The notes under the pieces: model-generated
Databases searched by the model: none
Seen by the model: only the letters and a program-made list of their open reading frames with translations
Told to the model about the DNA's origin: nothing
Translations under genes and position numbers: made by a program
Source: Pyropia yezoensis
Lineage: Eukaryota > Rhodophyta > Bangiophyceae > Bangiales > Bangiaceae
DNA: 64,000 bases
Direction of reading: 5' to 3'
Assembly (NCBI GenBank): GCA_009829735.1
Contig: CM020620.1
Coordinates: forward strand, 11,343,420 to 11,407,419
Shown here: positions 34,870-46,259 of the stretch, in pieces
How the letters are laid out: each line of letters begins with the position of its first letter
Position numbering within the stretch: position 1 is the stretch's first letter

Positions 34870-35743
34870 GGCCCCCTCCACCCGGCGGTGGCGGCGGCGG
34901 CGGCGGCAGGACGCGGCACTGGAGCCAGCCGGCGGCGGCGCCGCCCCAGCGCACCCGGTCGTGCGGCAGGTTGTCCAGCACCTCACACGCGACCACGTGG
35001 AGGGTGCCGCCGCTGTCGCCGCCGCCGCTGTCGCCGCCGCCGCCGCCGCCGCCGCCGTCTGTCGCCGCCCACCCGTCGGCCACCGCGGCCAGCGCCGTCC
35101 GCCACACCGCTCGGCACCGGGCGTCGCCACGGAGGACGTGGCGGACGGGCGCCGCGCCGCCACTGCCGCCACCGCCGCCGCCCCCGCCGCGACCACCCCC
35201 CACCCCCTCCCCAGCGGCTGCCGCCGGGAGTGCGGCGGCGGCCAGGCGCGCCCGCTGCGCGGCCGCCAGCTCCGCGCTCGCCTCGATCGCCACGTAGGGC
35301 ACCGCCGCGCCCAGCAGCGGCAGCATATCCGCCGCCAGCGTGCCCGTCCCCGCCCCCACCTCCACAACGCCCACCCGTCCACCGTCACAGCCGCCGCTGC
35401 CGCTACCGCCGCTGCCGCTGCCGCTGCCGCTGCCGCCGCCCCTGCCGCCGCCGCCGCTGCCGCCCGCTGGGGTGGCCGGCCCGCCGAGCACGCGGCAGGC
35501 AATGGCGGCGCCATAGTGGGGCGAGAACTTTTCCGCCGGCGTCATCCACCCGTGGGTGCCGGGTGGGAAGCGGGCGGCCACCGCCGCCTCGTACGCCGCG
35601 CGGTTGGCATACGGCCACGCCCAGGGGGGGGGGCGGAGGATGGGGGAGGTGGTGAAGTAGCCGCCGCCGCCGCTGCCGACGCCGCCGGCGGCGGGGGCGT
35701 AGAGGAGGGTATTGACGTAGGAGCGGAAGAGGGGCGGCCGCAT
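33866..35743 (-). CDS. MidA/NDUFAF7-like SAM-dependent arginine methyltransferase (frameshifted at C/G runs)
   Basis: ATG at 35743 with an in-frame TAG just upstream. The N-terminal frame has the family's opening (VNTLLYAP...GYFTTSPI), TPAEKFSPHYGAAIA, the SAM-binding VVEVGAGTGTLAADML, YVAIEASAELAAAQR and VVACEVLDNLPHDRVRW. Downstream the homology moves between frames: ADIYVPTGAMATLTAL and LADYTVLDGG (shift at the C run about 34569-34580), VDVLFPTDFGALAAATRGV (shift near 34237-34251), then DPMVGEFRNAAMLLVDVP (shift near 34112-34128). NDUFAF7 dimethylates an arginine of a complex I core subunit in mitochondria. Gly-rich inserts enlarge the protein. No targeting peptide is seen. The shifts look like homopolymer sequencing errors, but real indels cannot be excluded. 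Confidence 0.8.
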
Positions 35744-36087
35744 GGTCGCCGGCTAAGGAAGGGGGGGGGGGGAGGGTTGGGGAAGCGCTTCGGGTGTTTG
35801 CGAGAGCGTGGGTGGGAGGGGGCGGACCAGGAGCGAGCGCACCGAGTGGGTACAGTACACAGTAGGGAGGGGCTGGTCTGACTACGAGCGTGGCTGGTCG
35901 GACTCGGAAGATGACGATGGGCTTGGGGAAGGAGGCGCCGTCCCCCATCTTATCAGTGGGGAGTTGATCCAGGTGACCTCTACAATTCTATGATATTATT
36001 TACACAATTCTCACGGAACTACGTCGTTTCCACCATTGCTGTGCATGACCTTGTCATTTTGAAAACTTTCACAGTCAATTGAATCTA
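35744..36087. other. Upstream flank of the methyltransferase gene
   Basis: About 340 bp without a gene. Composition falls from very GC-rich to AT-richer near 35990. Confidence 0.35.
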
Positions 36088-36171
36088 TCTGACTGGCAAC
36101 ATCCGACTGGCAAAACCTGACTGGAACAATCTGACTGGCACAATCTGACTGACACAATCTTACTGGCTCCC
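36088..36171 (+). repeat. 14-bp tandem repeat, six copies
   Basis: Six consecutive 14-bp units of consensus TCTGACTGGCACAA with one to four differences each, in an otherwise AT-richer island. A typical minisatellite. Confidence 0.85.
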
Positions 36172-37166
36172 ATATTCTGAGAAATACGTTGGGTTTCATC
36201 CAGGCCACAGCTTCGGAAGTTCGGCTGTCTGGGAGTGACGGACCCGCTGAGCCGTGCTGCCCCGACGGGACGCGGCGCTCCGGAGCGCGCGCACGGACAC
36301 GTCTCCTTCCCCCGTCTGGTACCTCACTCTGTCAAAGCAGCTCACCAGTCTCTGGGGGAGTCACCCCCCCTCCCCCCCCCTGCGCTGATGGGCACCGTGA
36401 ACATGGTATGGTAGCAGCCTTCTTTCTCGCGCCCAGCCGCCGGCATGACCCTATCCAGCAACCAGCGGACACGGCTGGCTGGCCACGCTGCTGCGCGCGT
36501 TGCTGCTGCTCGCACCCCCTACAAGCGAAAACCGCCCGCACTCTAGGACAATCCATCGTGTCCCCACGCCCCAGAGCAGGGCGCCGGCGCACCCTGCCTT
36601 GGCCCTCCCACTGGGCCGCGTGGTCCCGCCCACCGACCCACCAGCCGGCGCCGATCCTCGACGGGGTCCCCCAGGGGGAACCCCGTGCAGCACGCGAGGG
36701 AGGGGTGTAGGCGGGCTGGCGTGCCACGCACCCCATGACCCGCGAGCACAGGCGCTCGACGGGGCCCCGGCAGGGGCGTGGCCCCACCACCCCGACCGTC
36801 GTCCCCCCCCGCAGTGCCCCTCCCCCCCGACCCTCGCGCGGGCCTTCCCATCCCCCGCCGCACACAGGGCACCCGTCGCCCAGATCAGGGGCAGCAGCAA
36901 GCGCAGGGCGCGGGCACAAGGCACACGCCCAGCCCGCCCGTCCGCGCTCCTGCCGCAGCAGACACGCTGGGGCGGACACCCCCGCGGGGAGGGCCCCGCG
37001 CGTCGACGGCGTCTCCACCGGGTGGCGGGGGCGCCGCCGCCTGCGGACCGCCCGTCGCGCCCGTCCCGTCCCGCCACCGCGGGGGTGTAGGGTGGAGGGA
37101 GTACAAAAGCAGCAAGCGTCCCGCCCTCTGGCGGGCGGTGGCTCTGGCTGCTTTTCTCTCTCCGCG

Positions 37167-37169
<3 letters not shown>

Positions 37170-37210
<41 letters not shown>
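37170..37210 (+). repeat. 41-nt uninterrupted poly-C tract
   Basis: Forty-one consecutive C on the plus strand, preceded by a pyrimidine stretch (CTTTTCTCTCTCC). It can in principle form an i-motif or G-quadruplex and is a likely site of polymerase slippage and assembly error. Confidence 0.95.
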
Positions 37211-38030
37211 ACCGGACGTTGCCACCCGCACCCCCACACCGTGTCCATATGCGCTGGCGAGGGGCGGGGTAGGAGGGGAATGTCAGGCCGTCTGACGGTG
37301 GCCGCCCCAGTCTACCCAGATTCGACCACACCGAATCGTCGTTGCTTCCCATGTATGTACAATACATATAACTGTACAGTTTATAGATTTGGCTCCCAAT
37401 GTTCCATCGGCAGCCATCATGGCCCGCTGGCAGCCGCGGTGCAGCGTGGGGCGCTGCGAGCGTGGCACTCCTCCTCCCGCTCCCTCACCCACCCCCCCCC
37501 CACTCCCAACGCCCAACCCCTCCTTGGCGTCTGTTTCTTGTATGACACGGGGGTGCGCCCGCCGTGTGCGGGGTGACCCGTGTGCGGGGTGACCCGGCCT
37601 GCGTCCCCCCCCCCTCACAAGACTACGTACGGGCCCCGTTCCCTTTCTACGGGGGCGCGTGCGTGCCCCCACCCCCCCCCCCACCCCCTCCCCCCCCCAC
37701 CCCACCACCTCCCCCCCCCCCCCCCGACGCGCGTCCCACACGCCAACCCCCCCCCGCACACTCCCGCCCGACCACCCCCCACACCCTGCACGCACGGGCG
37801 GCGCGCCGGCGCGTGCAGCGCCGGCGGGAGGCCGCGTCGCGCGCGCGGGAGCGTCCTCCCCTCCTCCCCTCCCCCCCTCCCCCCCTCCCCCCCTCCCCCC
37901 CCCCCCCCCCCCTTTATCGCCCCTGCCGCGTGGGCGGCGGGGTGCCACGACGGCGGCGCGCCCAACGCCCGTCGGCGGGGGGGAGGGTGGCGGCCGGCGT
38001 TGCGCGGCAGGGCCTGTCGCCAACGGCGGC

Positions 38031-38083
38031 GGTGGTGGTGGTGGTGGTGGTGGTGGTGGTGGTGGTGGTGGTGGTGGTGGTGG
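38031..38083 (+). repeat. (GGT)n microsatellite
   Basis: About 17 uninterrupted GGT units, flanked by GGC-rich imperfect repeats. Confidence 0.95.
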
Positions 38084-39026
38084 CAGTGGTGGCGGCCACG
38101 GCCGGCGGCGGCAGCAGCGGCGGCGGCGGCGGCAGCGGCGGCAGCGGCGGCAACGGGGGGGGGGGGCGGTGGGGGCGGCCCGCGGGCGCGGCGGGGGCGG
38201 TGTGGGGGCGGGCGCGGCGGCGGCGGCGGTGCCACGCGCCGGCGGGGGCGCCCGCGCCCGCGTTGTGCCGGGACGGGGCGGGCCGGCTGGGGCGGCGGCC
38301 ATCCCGTCCCCCCGCGCGGCGCCCCCCGCCTGGCGGGTTGCTTCCCCTTCTGACGCCCCCGCGGCGGCGGCGGCGGCGGGGGGGGGGGGGGTGGGGGGGA
38401 GGGGGTGGGGGCAGAGGGAGCGGGGTCCGCTGCGCCTCGCCGGCGGTGCCGTCCCCGTCGGCGGCCAGGGAGGTACTGCCGCCGCCGCTGCCGCTGCCGC
38501 TGCCGCCGCCGCCGCCGGCGGTGCTACTGGGCGGGCGCCGCCGCTGGGACCGCCGCCGCCTCTGCGCCTGCCGCTACGCCCGTCGCGGCGCCGCCCTTCC
38601 CCGCCGTGGCGCGGCGCCCGCCCCGCGCCCGTGGGACGGTTGCCGCCGCGCGGGCACGGGCGGGCGCCGCTCCCGCTCTCGGTGGCCGGCCGTGAGGGCT
38701 CTGCGGTGGGGCCCCCCGCGCCCCAGGCTGTGGGCGTGCTTGGACCCCCCCCCCCCTCCCCCCCCCCCCCCCCCCGCCTTTCTCCGTCCGTTTGGCATCC
38801 TTCCCCTCGCCACGCGGTCGTCCCCTCTCCCCGCGTCGCTGGCCTGTTGACCCGTCCCCCTCCGCCCGCTGCCCATCACGCACCTCACGCACCCCCGCAC
38901 CCCCCCCCCTCCCTCCCCCGCTCTACGGACGCCGTCCACGCTCTTCATCCGCCCGCCTCATCCGCCCACCCATCCACTCTGCCGCGCGCCCTCCCCCTCC
39001 GCCTTCCCCCCCCCTCACGCCCCACC

Positions 39027-39500
39027 ATGCATACCCTCCGGCTGCTGACGGTCACATGGAACGTGGGCAACGCCCCCCCCCCCTCCTCCCTCGTCGCGCT
39101 GCTCGGTCCGCCCGAAGCGCTCGCCGCGACGGACCTGGTCGCCGTTGCCCTCCAGGAGATGCCCACCCGCTTTGACAAGGTGGAGGACCGCGTCGCCCGG
39201 ATGGTGCAGCCGTTCCGGTCGGCGGGCAAGGAAGCTGGGGGAGGGGGAGGCGGAGGGGGAGGGGGTGGGGGTGGAGGGGGTGCGGGGGGTGGGGGGGGGG
39301 CGGGCGCCCACCACCACCACCACAGCGCCCCCATTCCGGGCGTTGCGCAGCCCCACCCGGTGCGGCAGGGGAACGCCGCCGTACCGCGGGGGGGCGGGGG
39401 CGCGGGAGCGTCTGGGGCACCAGCGCCGGCGGGCGCGCCGCCCACTCCCCTTCGGGGGGTGGGGCGGAGTCTGTCGCCTGGGCTGGCGACGGCGACGGCG

Positions 39501-39538
<38 letters not shown>

Positions 39539-42305
39539 CCCTGCGACGGCGGCCGCGGCCGACGGGGCGGCGGCCGCAGATGGGCGGTTGCGGCCAAAAC
39601 GGTCGGCAAGGGGGGTGGGGGGCGCGGCCGGGGGGGGAGGGGGGGGATCCCCCCGCCCCACCCGTCCACCGGGCGTCCATCCGGGTGGTGGGGGCAGTGG
39701 CGGTGGGGGTGGGGGTGGGGGTGGGGGCGGCGGTGGCGTTGGGGGTGGTGGCGGCGGCGGTAGTGGTGGTGGTGGTGGGGGTGGTGGGGGCGCCGTTGCC
39801 GTCGGGAGCCCTTCCGGGGCGGCCAGCCGCCGGCACCGCGACCGGGAGCGCGAGCACCGGGGCCGGCGGCGGGAGCCCCCCGCGCCCGCCACGATGCCTG
39901 GTCGCCCCCCCGGCGAGCGCAGCGGCTTTTTATCGGATGGGGGTGGCGGCCGGTCGCCGCGGACGGGCGGGCGATCACGGCGGGTGGTGGTGCCCGGCGG
40001 CTCCTCGTCGTCCCCCCGTGGGGGCATGGGTGCCCGTGGGGGGGACACCCGCCTGCTGTCGTCGCTGGCGCTGGGGGGTGCGGGCTCGGGGGGGGGGGCG
40101 GGGGGTACCGCCGCCTCCCTTGCCGCCGCCACCGCCGCCACCGCCGCGGTGGGGGCGGTATCCGCCGCGGTGGGTAGGGGGGACGGGGGGGGTGGGGGAG
40201 GTGGCGGCGGCGGCGGCAGTGGCGGTGGTGGTGGTGCAAGCAATGGTGATGGCCACAGCGGTGGCGGCAGGGGTGGCGGCGGCGGCGGCGTCAGCGGCGG
40301 CGGTGGCGGCGGTGGGGAAGAGGAGCCGGGCAAGTGGTCGGCGATGATTCGTGAGACGCTCGGCCCCACGTTTGTGCTGTGTGGCGAGCGCCGGCTGTTT
40401 GGCATCAAGCTGTTTGTGTACCACCAGCGGCGGCTTACCCACCTGATCGCGTCGGTGGAGACGGTCCGTGAGGGCACCGGGATTGCCAACAGCGTGGGGA
40501 ACAAGGGCGCCGTGGGGGTGGTGCTCCGCCTGGGCGACACCTCCGTCGCGTTTATCAATGCGCACCTGGCGGCACATGACGGGCCAAAGTACCGGCGGGA
40601 GCGGCAGGAGGACGTCATGGACCTGGTGCGGTCGCTGGAACGGGGCCGCGCAGACGCCAAGCGGGGCGATGGCGGGCTGCCCCTCTTCCACCGCTTTACG
40701 CACCTGTTTTGGATGGGCGACCTCAACTATCGGCTCAACACGGCGCTGACGCTGTGCGGGCAGGAGCTCCCGTTTGAGGCCCGCCGGCGGCACCTGCTCA
40801 AGCTGGTCACCGCCGGGGACGTGCCGGCGCTGCTCGCCGCGGACGAGCTGCGTCATGAGCGCGCACGGGGCAGCGTCTTTGCCAACTTTTCCGAAGGCCC
40901 CATTCACCACCTGCCCAGCTTCAAGGTCCGCACGGGCGCGGCGGGGGTGGTCAACCCGGCTGACCCGGCGGCCATCTACGCGGATAGCCGCGCGCCCGCC
41001 TACTGTGACCGCATCCTTTGGCATTCGCTGCCACTCCACCGCCCGCACGTACGGCAGTTGTCGTACACCTGGGTGCCCGCCTACACCGTGTCGGACCATA
41101 AGCCGGTGGTGGCGTCGTTTGCGCTGGACATTGCCAAGCGCGTGCCGCGGGTGCTGCCTGACGAGGGCCTCCGCCTCACCCTGGACGTGCAGCTTATCCG
41201 ACTTAGGGGGCTCTACCCGACACCCCCCGCGCCAACAATCCTACCGACGCTGCTGCCTCCATCGGCAGAGGTCGCTGCGTCGGCCAAGGGGGGGCGTGCC
41301 CCCGAGGTGGTGGGAGCTGGAGGGGGCTTTGTCCCCACCGACCTCTTTTCCGATGCGGAGCTCAGTGATGACGCACTGGACGGCCCGGGCGGCAGCAGCG
41401 GCGGTGGTGGTGGCGGCGGCGGAGTCGGGGACACCCTCCAAAGTAGCGGCGACCGCGGCGGCAGTGGGCGGGGCGGCGGGAAGTCCCGCCGCGCCCACGG
41501 CAGTGGCGTTGGTCGACGACGGGTGCGGGTGGCCATCCATGGGGAGGGGGTGTTCCTCAAGCGCGGGCGTGTGTACGTGACGACGCTCCGAACGGTGGCC
41601 GACGGGGTGCTGTCCATTTCTCGTGTGAGCAACAACAGCGGCGCCAGCTTGGACAGCCTGACCGTCCCGTCGGCGGCTGAGCGTGGCGGCGTTGGTGGCC
41701 CGTCTGCGGGGGGCACTGGCAGCAGTGGCGGCGGCAGCGGCGCCGCTCCCCCTCCTCCCTCGGTGTTGATACGGGGCACACGGGAGCGGACTGGCGACGA
41801 CCTGCCGTCCATCCCACTCGCACGCGTATCCTGCCTGGACGATGTACGTCTGTCGTACGTGCGCTTTGTTTTCACACGGCCCGGCTCCAAAACGGGTGCG
41901 TCTGGGGTCCTCCCGCTAGCCGCCCTCTTGCGCTTTGCCGGCGAGGATTCGGACGAGGTGAGCGTCGGGGACATGCTGGCGCGTGGTGGGGAGGCGGCGC
42001 TGTCGGATATTGCCTCCCGGCGGCGACCTGTGATTGGCGTCCAGCCGGGGGTGGTCAAGTTTGAACTGCCGCTCACCAAGTACGGCACTGCTGGGGCGGT
42101 CATGGAGGGCAAGGTCGCGCTCGTGGAGGGTGCCGACGGCTGGGGGGGGGCCTGGACCGACTCTGCGGGGGCGGTCGTCAAGGGCGCCAATGGCCGCAGC
42201 GTGCCGGGCGGGGTGAGCGCGGGGGGTAGTCGCCGCCGCCGGCCGCTGCACAAGGCGCAAAAGGTGGTGAAGAAGGCCATTCGGCCTGGGTCGGATGGGT
42301 TTTGA
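39027..42305 (+). CDS. Type II inositol polyphosphate 5-phosphatase with giant Gly-rich insert
   Basis: 1092 aa from ATG 39027 (CCCACCATG, a good context) to TGA. The catalytic IPPc fold starts at residue 1 (LLTVTWNVGN) and is interrupted by a Gly/Ala/Pro-rich insert (about 72-432). It resumes with SAMIRETLGPTFVLCGERRL, GIANSVGNKGAVGV and INAHLAAH. The two 5-phosphatase signatures are present: FWMGDLNYR (561-569) and APAYCDRIL (656-664), plus SDHKPV (689-694). These carry the Mg-binding and phosphate-binding residues. The C-terminal 390 residues, with two further Gly/Ser-rich inserts, resemble the C2/SKICH-like region found after the catalytic domain in related enzymes. It should remove the 5-phosphate from PI(4,5)P2 or PI(3,4,5)P3 at membranes. 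No intron is needed. The open frame extends upstream of 39027, but without domain content. Confidence 0.9.
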
Positions 42306-43581
42306 GGAGGGTGGGAGGTGGTGGGTGGGAGGTGGTGGGTGGGTGGAGTGCAGCATAGCAGGGCAAGGTGCATAGGGATGGCTTTTTCCCTTGACCCTTT
42401 TTTTTTTCGCACATGGGCCTCCGCGTTGATCGCAGGGGGTGAGCGAAAGAGAATGCGGGGGGGGGGGGGGGGGGGGATGTGCGGCGGGGTGGGGGAGGGC
42501 GAGGCGGCATGCCAACGGCCCGTGTGGTTTGGGGACGACGCCGCCACCGAAGGCGGCGGCGCCCACGGGCGGCACGGACAGCCGGCCCGATGCGCCAGCT
42601 CGGGCGGGGCGGAGGTGGGTGGGGCGGGGACGCACCGGCCGTGCCCACCGGGTAATGGCCCCGCCGAGCGGGACTGCCTTGGATGATGGCGGGGCACAGC
42701 CGACATTGGCAGACGGGCAAGGTGGGGCCGGGGGGGGGAGGCGGGGGGGGGGCGGGGGGGGAGGGGGAGGGGTCGACGCGGCGTCCTTTGTCCTCACGTG
42801 CAGCCGGGAGACCGATGGGGAAGAAGGGAGACGGAGGTGCCATATCCCTCCCCATCACCCCCCTCTTTCTATTTTCGCCCCCCACTCGTTTGTACTGGGC
42901 AGAGAGAGACAGGCCGCCACAGCACCCATGCCCGTAGACAAGCACGGGACCGCGGCGGCCGCCGGCCTTTTTCTTCTCCCGTTCGTCTTTTTTTTTTTTG
43001 TTCTTTCTTTTTTGCCCTGCGCTTGCTGTTCCACGCCCCGCGGGAGGGTCTGCGGGTGGCGGACCCCGCGGGCGGCCGCCTGCCACGCAGTGGGCGTGTG
43101 TCCACAGGGGGTGGCGGCCCCGCCCGGGCCCACCGGGGCGTCACCGCCACCGTCGACGGCGCCACCGCCACCGTCCGTGTCCTTGTCACCGTCGCTGCCG
43201 CCACCGTCGCAGGCCATTCCATCTACTGGTGGCCACCACCGTCCCCGCTGCCGCCGTCGTCGCCACAGCCACCGCCACCGCCACCTCTACCCGTTGAGGG
43301 GGGACAGCTCCTCGCCCCACGGCTGGCGAGACGCGGCCCCGTCCCGCCGCCGTCCCGGTGGTTGGGCGGGATGGAGGGGCGGGCGGCGGACGGGGTGCGG
43401 TGGGCGCAGCGGTCGCGACGGGGAAAATTTCCGCCCCGCACCCCCCGACCGCTGCAGTGACGTTTTTTTCCGGCACCCCACCCCACGCCGCGAGCAGCGA
43501 CGGCGGCGGCAGGCCGCCATCAGTGGTGGCCGCAACCGCCGACCGCGAGCACCCACACTCCCAGCAGCGGCGGCGGCAGCG

Positions 43582-43612
<31 letters not shown>

Positions 43613-44398
43613 GGACGCGCGCCGCTGCGGAGGGGCTGGCGCCACCTGCCGGGCGGGCGGCCGCGGCCGGCCACGGCGCGGCGGTGGGGGCGGGCGGACT
43701 GGGTCGGCCGGCGGCGGCGGGCGACGGGGACGACTGGACGTCGTCGGTCGACGACGGGGACGGCTGGGCGTCGGCCGACGGGGACGGCGGATGGGCGTCG
43801 GCCGCCGGGGACGGCTGGTCAGCGGCCGACGCGGCCTGGAGATTGTACAGGCCAGATGTGGCGGGTAGCGTCGCGGATGGGTCTTTCAGTGTCCGCCATA
43901 GCTGGGGCTGCGGCGTCAACGAGGGCGACACTTCCCTGACCATCCCCCGAGCAACAGATCCAGGATGCATCACCCTTGATCAAATCCAGAGAGCTCTATG
44001 AGCTTCCCCGATTCAGCCGACTCACTTGGCATATGGGCCAGAAACAGTCGCCCCCGGCTGTCCGTAACGCCGTACTTGTATTAGGGAACCGCGATCACGC
44101 GGAAAGCGGGGATTCGTCGCCGCGAGTTAGCGCTTAATGAAAGCTTGAATAACCTTGAACAAGGGGACGTGGTTCTCTCTCCACTTTACATCCCCGTGTA
44201 GCCAGCACTCAGGCGCTCCTATTTGTACCTCGTACGCCTATATCCATGTCGGTTGTAGTACCCTTTTCAAGGATTTTCAAGATTTCCTTAAGGGATCGGC
44301 CTCTACTATGCTTTCAGGGGGGGGTCAGGTGGGCTACTTATCACGTTTTCTGCAAGGATCTGCGCATGAAGTGGGCTTCAAGCGGATCCAGGTACAAG
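42306..44398. other. Intergenic, repeat-rich, no gene recognised
   Basis: It begins with (GGTGGTGGGTGGGA)-type repeats (42309-42350). A plus-strand frame (42439-44001) has no domain and depends on GC composition. The stretch 44002-44398 is AT-richer and featureless up to the transposon border. Confidence 0.35.
43718..43818 (+). repeat. GACGGGGACGGCTGGGCGTC minisatellite
   Basis: Four degenerate copies of a roughly 24-bp unit, which would read as DGDGWASA-like repeats on the plus strand. Coding status is uncertain. Confidence 0.6.
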
Positions 44399-46259
44399 GA
44401 GTCACCGTGATAAATTCTGAAAATCTGTGATAAAATCTGACCGGACCGTCGGCGACAGAGAGAGAATAAGGAGCAGATACAAGAACAAAAAAATCATATC
44501 TCGTCTACTCCGTGTGCTTAGGTACATCTGAACAGACCACATTATGCGCACTCACCAGCGCCTTGCCCTCACTGATTTTCAAGCACTGGGAGCAAACACA
44601 GAATGCCGCGCAGGCGCACACGTGCCAATCCTTGCGACCCCGATGTACCCGTTGATTGCAGGCGCGGCAGACCAGCAGCAGCTTCTGCTCGGCCTCCTCC
44701 GCGCGCAGGGCAAGCTTGGCAGCCTTGTCCGCCTCCTTCTCAGCCGCGGCGGCCGCCTTGTCGGCCACCGCCTTGGCGTCCGCGGCCACCCGCGCCTCGT
44801 GCTGGGCGATGAGGTCCTTGCCGCTATACACCTTGGCCTTTTTGACCACTGCCACGCCCGATACCACCTTTTTCTGGTTGGCCGCGCGTTGGTCATACGC
44901 CTGACGGACGACCACAGCCGCAGCCGCGCGTGATTGGTCAGCCACGCCGTCAGAGGGAAGCCCAATCCCAAGGTTGACGCGCGCCAGCTCGATGACTCGC
45001 TTGCGGTCCCACGGGTAGAGGCCGACCGACTTGAACGCCGCCTGGAAGGTCTCCCGGGTGAGGGCCAAGCGCTCCGCCTCGTATGCCGCCTCCAGGAGAC
45101 AGTCACGGGTCGGCTGGTTCGTCATGAGCGCCTGGATGATCTTGTCGTCGGACAGGACAGGGACGACCTTCTTGATCCGGGCAAAGCACTTGTCATCCAG
45201 CACCTGCAGCCAGTGGGAGGTATTGGCGACCAACCACCAACACAACACGTTGCTCTTGAGAGCCGCGCGTACCACCTCGACCTGCCGGTGCGCTCCGAGC
45301 TGGTCCCCAATGAGCATACACTCCTGGTTAGGGTTGTGCAGGCGCCATTCGTCGCAAAAGGCCTCCATCATGACCGCTAACGTGGCCGCGTCGACAAAGC
45401 CCGACTCTGTCCACCCATACAGCCGCAGCCAGGTGCCCCTCGTCCGCTGCTGCACGCGTGACAGGGTGAAACGCGTGGCTGCCGCATCATTGTCCCCAAA
45501 GCGCGCGCGGAAGATATACACGGACAGGAAGGGAGCCCCATTTTGCGGCCACAAAGGTCAATATGGAGGCCACAGTGGCCCCCCGCGTGCTGGCAGCGTT
45601 CGGGCGCTCTCTGTCGGTAGCTTGGATGCGTTGCACGGCCAGCCGGTCGCGCCCCCCGACGAGGCGGCACTCATCGTAGTTGAGGATGGCAGAGGGGGGG
45701 AGGCGGTGGTCTTTCAAGAACTTCTCCACCTGGTCAGCCCAGTCGACGACCTCCTCAAACACTGAGGTCGAGTTGCGCTTGTCGGCGAGGGCCTTGGCCG
45801 TGCGGGAGGAAAGGTGCTCCCGGTGACGCTTGACCCAAGACCGTGCCCACGTCTCGCCGACCTTCTTGCCCCACAGGTCCCGCACGAGGGAGGCCAGTTG
45901 CGGCCGGGTGAGGGGGAAGTTGGTGTGGCTGAAGGCCTGCGCCGCGTACAGCAGCGCCAGGTCCTCCGCCGCCGACAGGATGTTGTTGCCATGGTGCACC
46001 CCCTCCCCCCCCCGGGCAGCGTAGTCGGCCGTCCTCAGCGCCCCCACAGTGAAGCCCGTGGACCCGTGAACGGCCAACAAAGCATCCTTGAGCAGCTCCC
46101 CGGCACGGACGCGCTCCATGATGAGCGGGACTGCTTTGGCGGTCGTCTTTGGCGCCTCCATAGCGAAGATAGTCCTTCGTGTACCTCGGAGATACAACTG
46201 TTTGGGCTGGAGAAAGGTCAGATTTTATCACAGATTTTCAGAATTTATCACGGTGACTC
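44399..46259 (-). mobile_element. 1.86-kb pogo/CENP-B-like transposon with perfect 44-bp TIRs
   Basis: The first 44 bases (44399-44442, starting GAGTCACCGTGATAAATTC) and the last 44 (46216-46259) are perfect inverted copies. A nearly intact transposase gene fills the interior. Identical ends indicate recent activity. The element is inserted at the edge of a gypsy gag-protease relic, so the nesting order is clear. A TA target duplication is not obvious. Confidence 0.92.
44505..46161 (-). pseudogene. pogo/CENP-B-like (DDE_1) transposase with one frameshift
   Basis: ATG 46161 (MEAPKTTAKAV...), stop TAG at 44505. The first frame (46161-45487) carries the CENP-B-type helix-turn-helix region (FPLTRPQLASLVRDLWGKK, SWVKRHREHL) and the first catalytic Asp (AILNYDECR). 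The second frame (to 44505) carries MLIGDQLGAH with the second Asp, NTSHWLQVLDDKCFARIKK with the third, and the family motif GLYPWDRKRV. The C-terminus is an Ala/Lys-rich coiled coil followed by a Cys-rich tail (CRACNQRVHRG...CACAAFCVCSQC) that may bind zinc. The frames meet at about 45535-45541, where a G4 run (minus strand) carries one base too many for continuous reading. Either a real mutation or a homopolymer error. Confidence 0.85.

Larger units (their letters stand above)
36172..39026. other. GC-rich spacer between host genes, no separate gene recognised
   Basis: It contains long composition-driven frames on both strands but no domain. A plus-strand frame (37659 on) reads into the 5-phosphatase, but its upstream part is Pro/Arg/Gly-rich and lacks a convincing ATG. 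The region holds a 41-nt poly-C tract and a (GGT)n array. Confidence 0.4.

Noticed and set aside
34640-35881. 413-codon plus-strand frame
   Set aside because: It is the antisense shadow of the MidA/NDUFAF7-like gene, whose motifs are unmistakable.
37659-39026. 456-codon N-terminal extension of the 5-phosphatase
   Set aside because: The frame begins with GTG and is Pro/Arg/Gly low complexity; the first ATG in a good context directly precedes the conserved IPPc start at 39027.
42439-44001. 520-codon plus-strand frame as a gene
   Set aside because: No domain; the repeats and GC content explain the open frame. The DGW-like repeat is noted as a minisatellite only.
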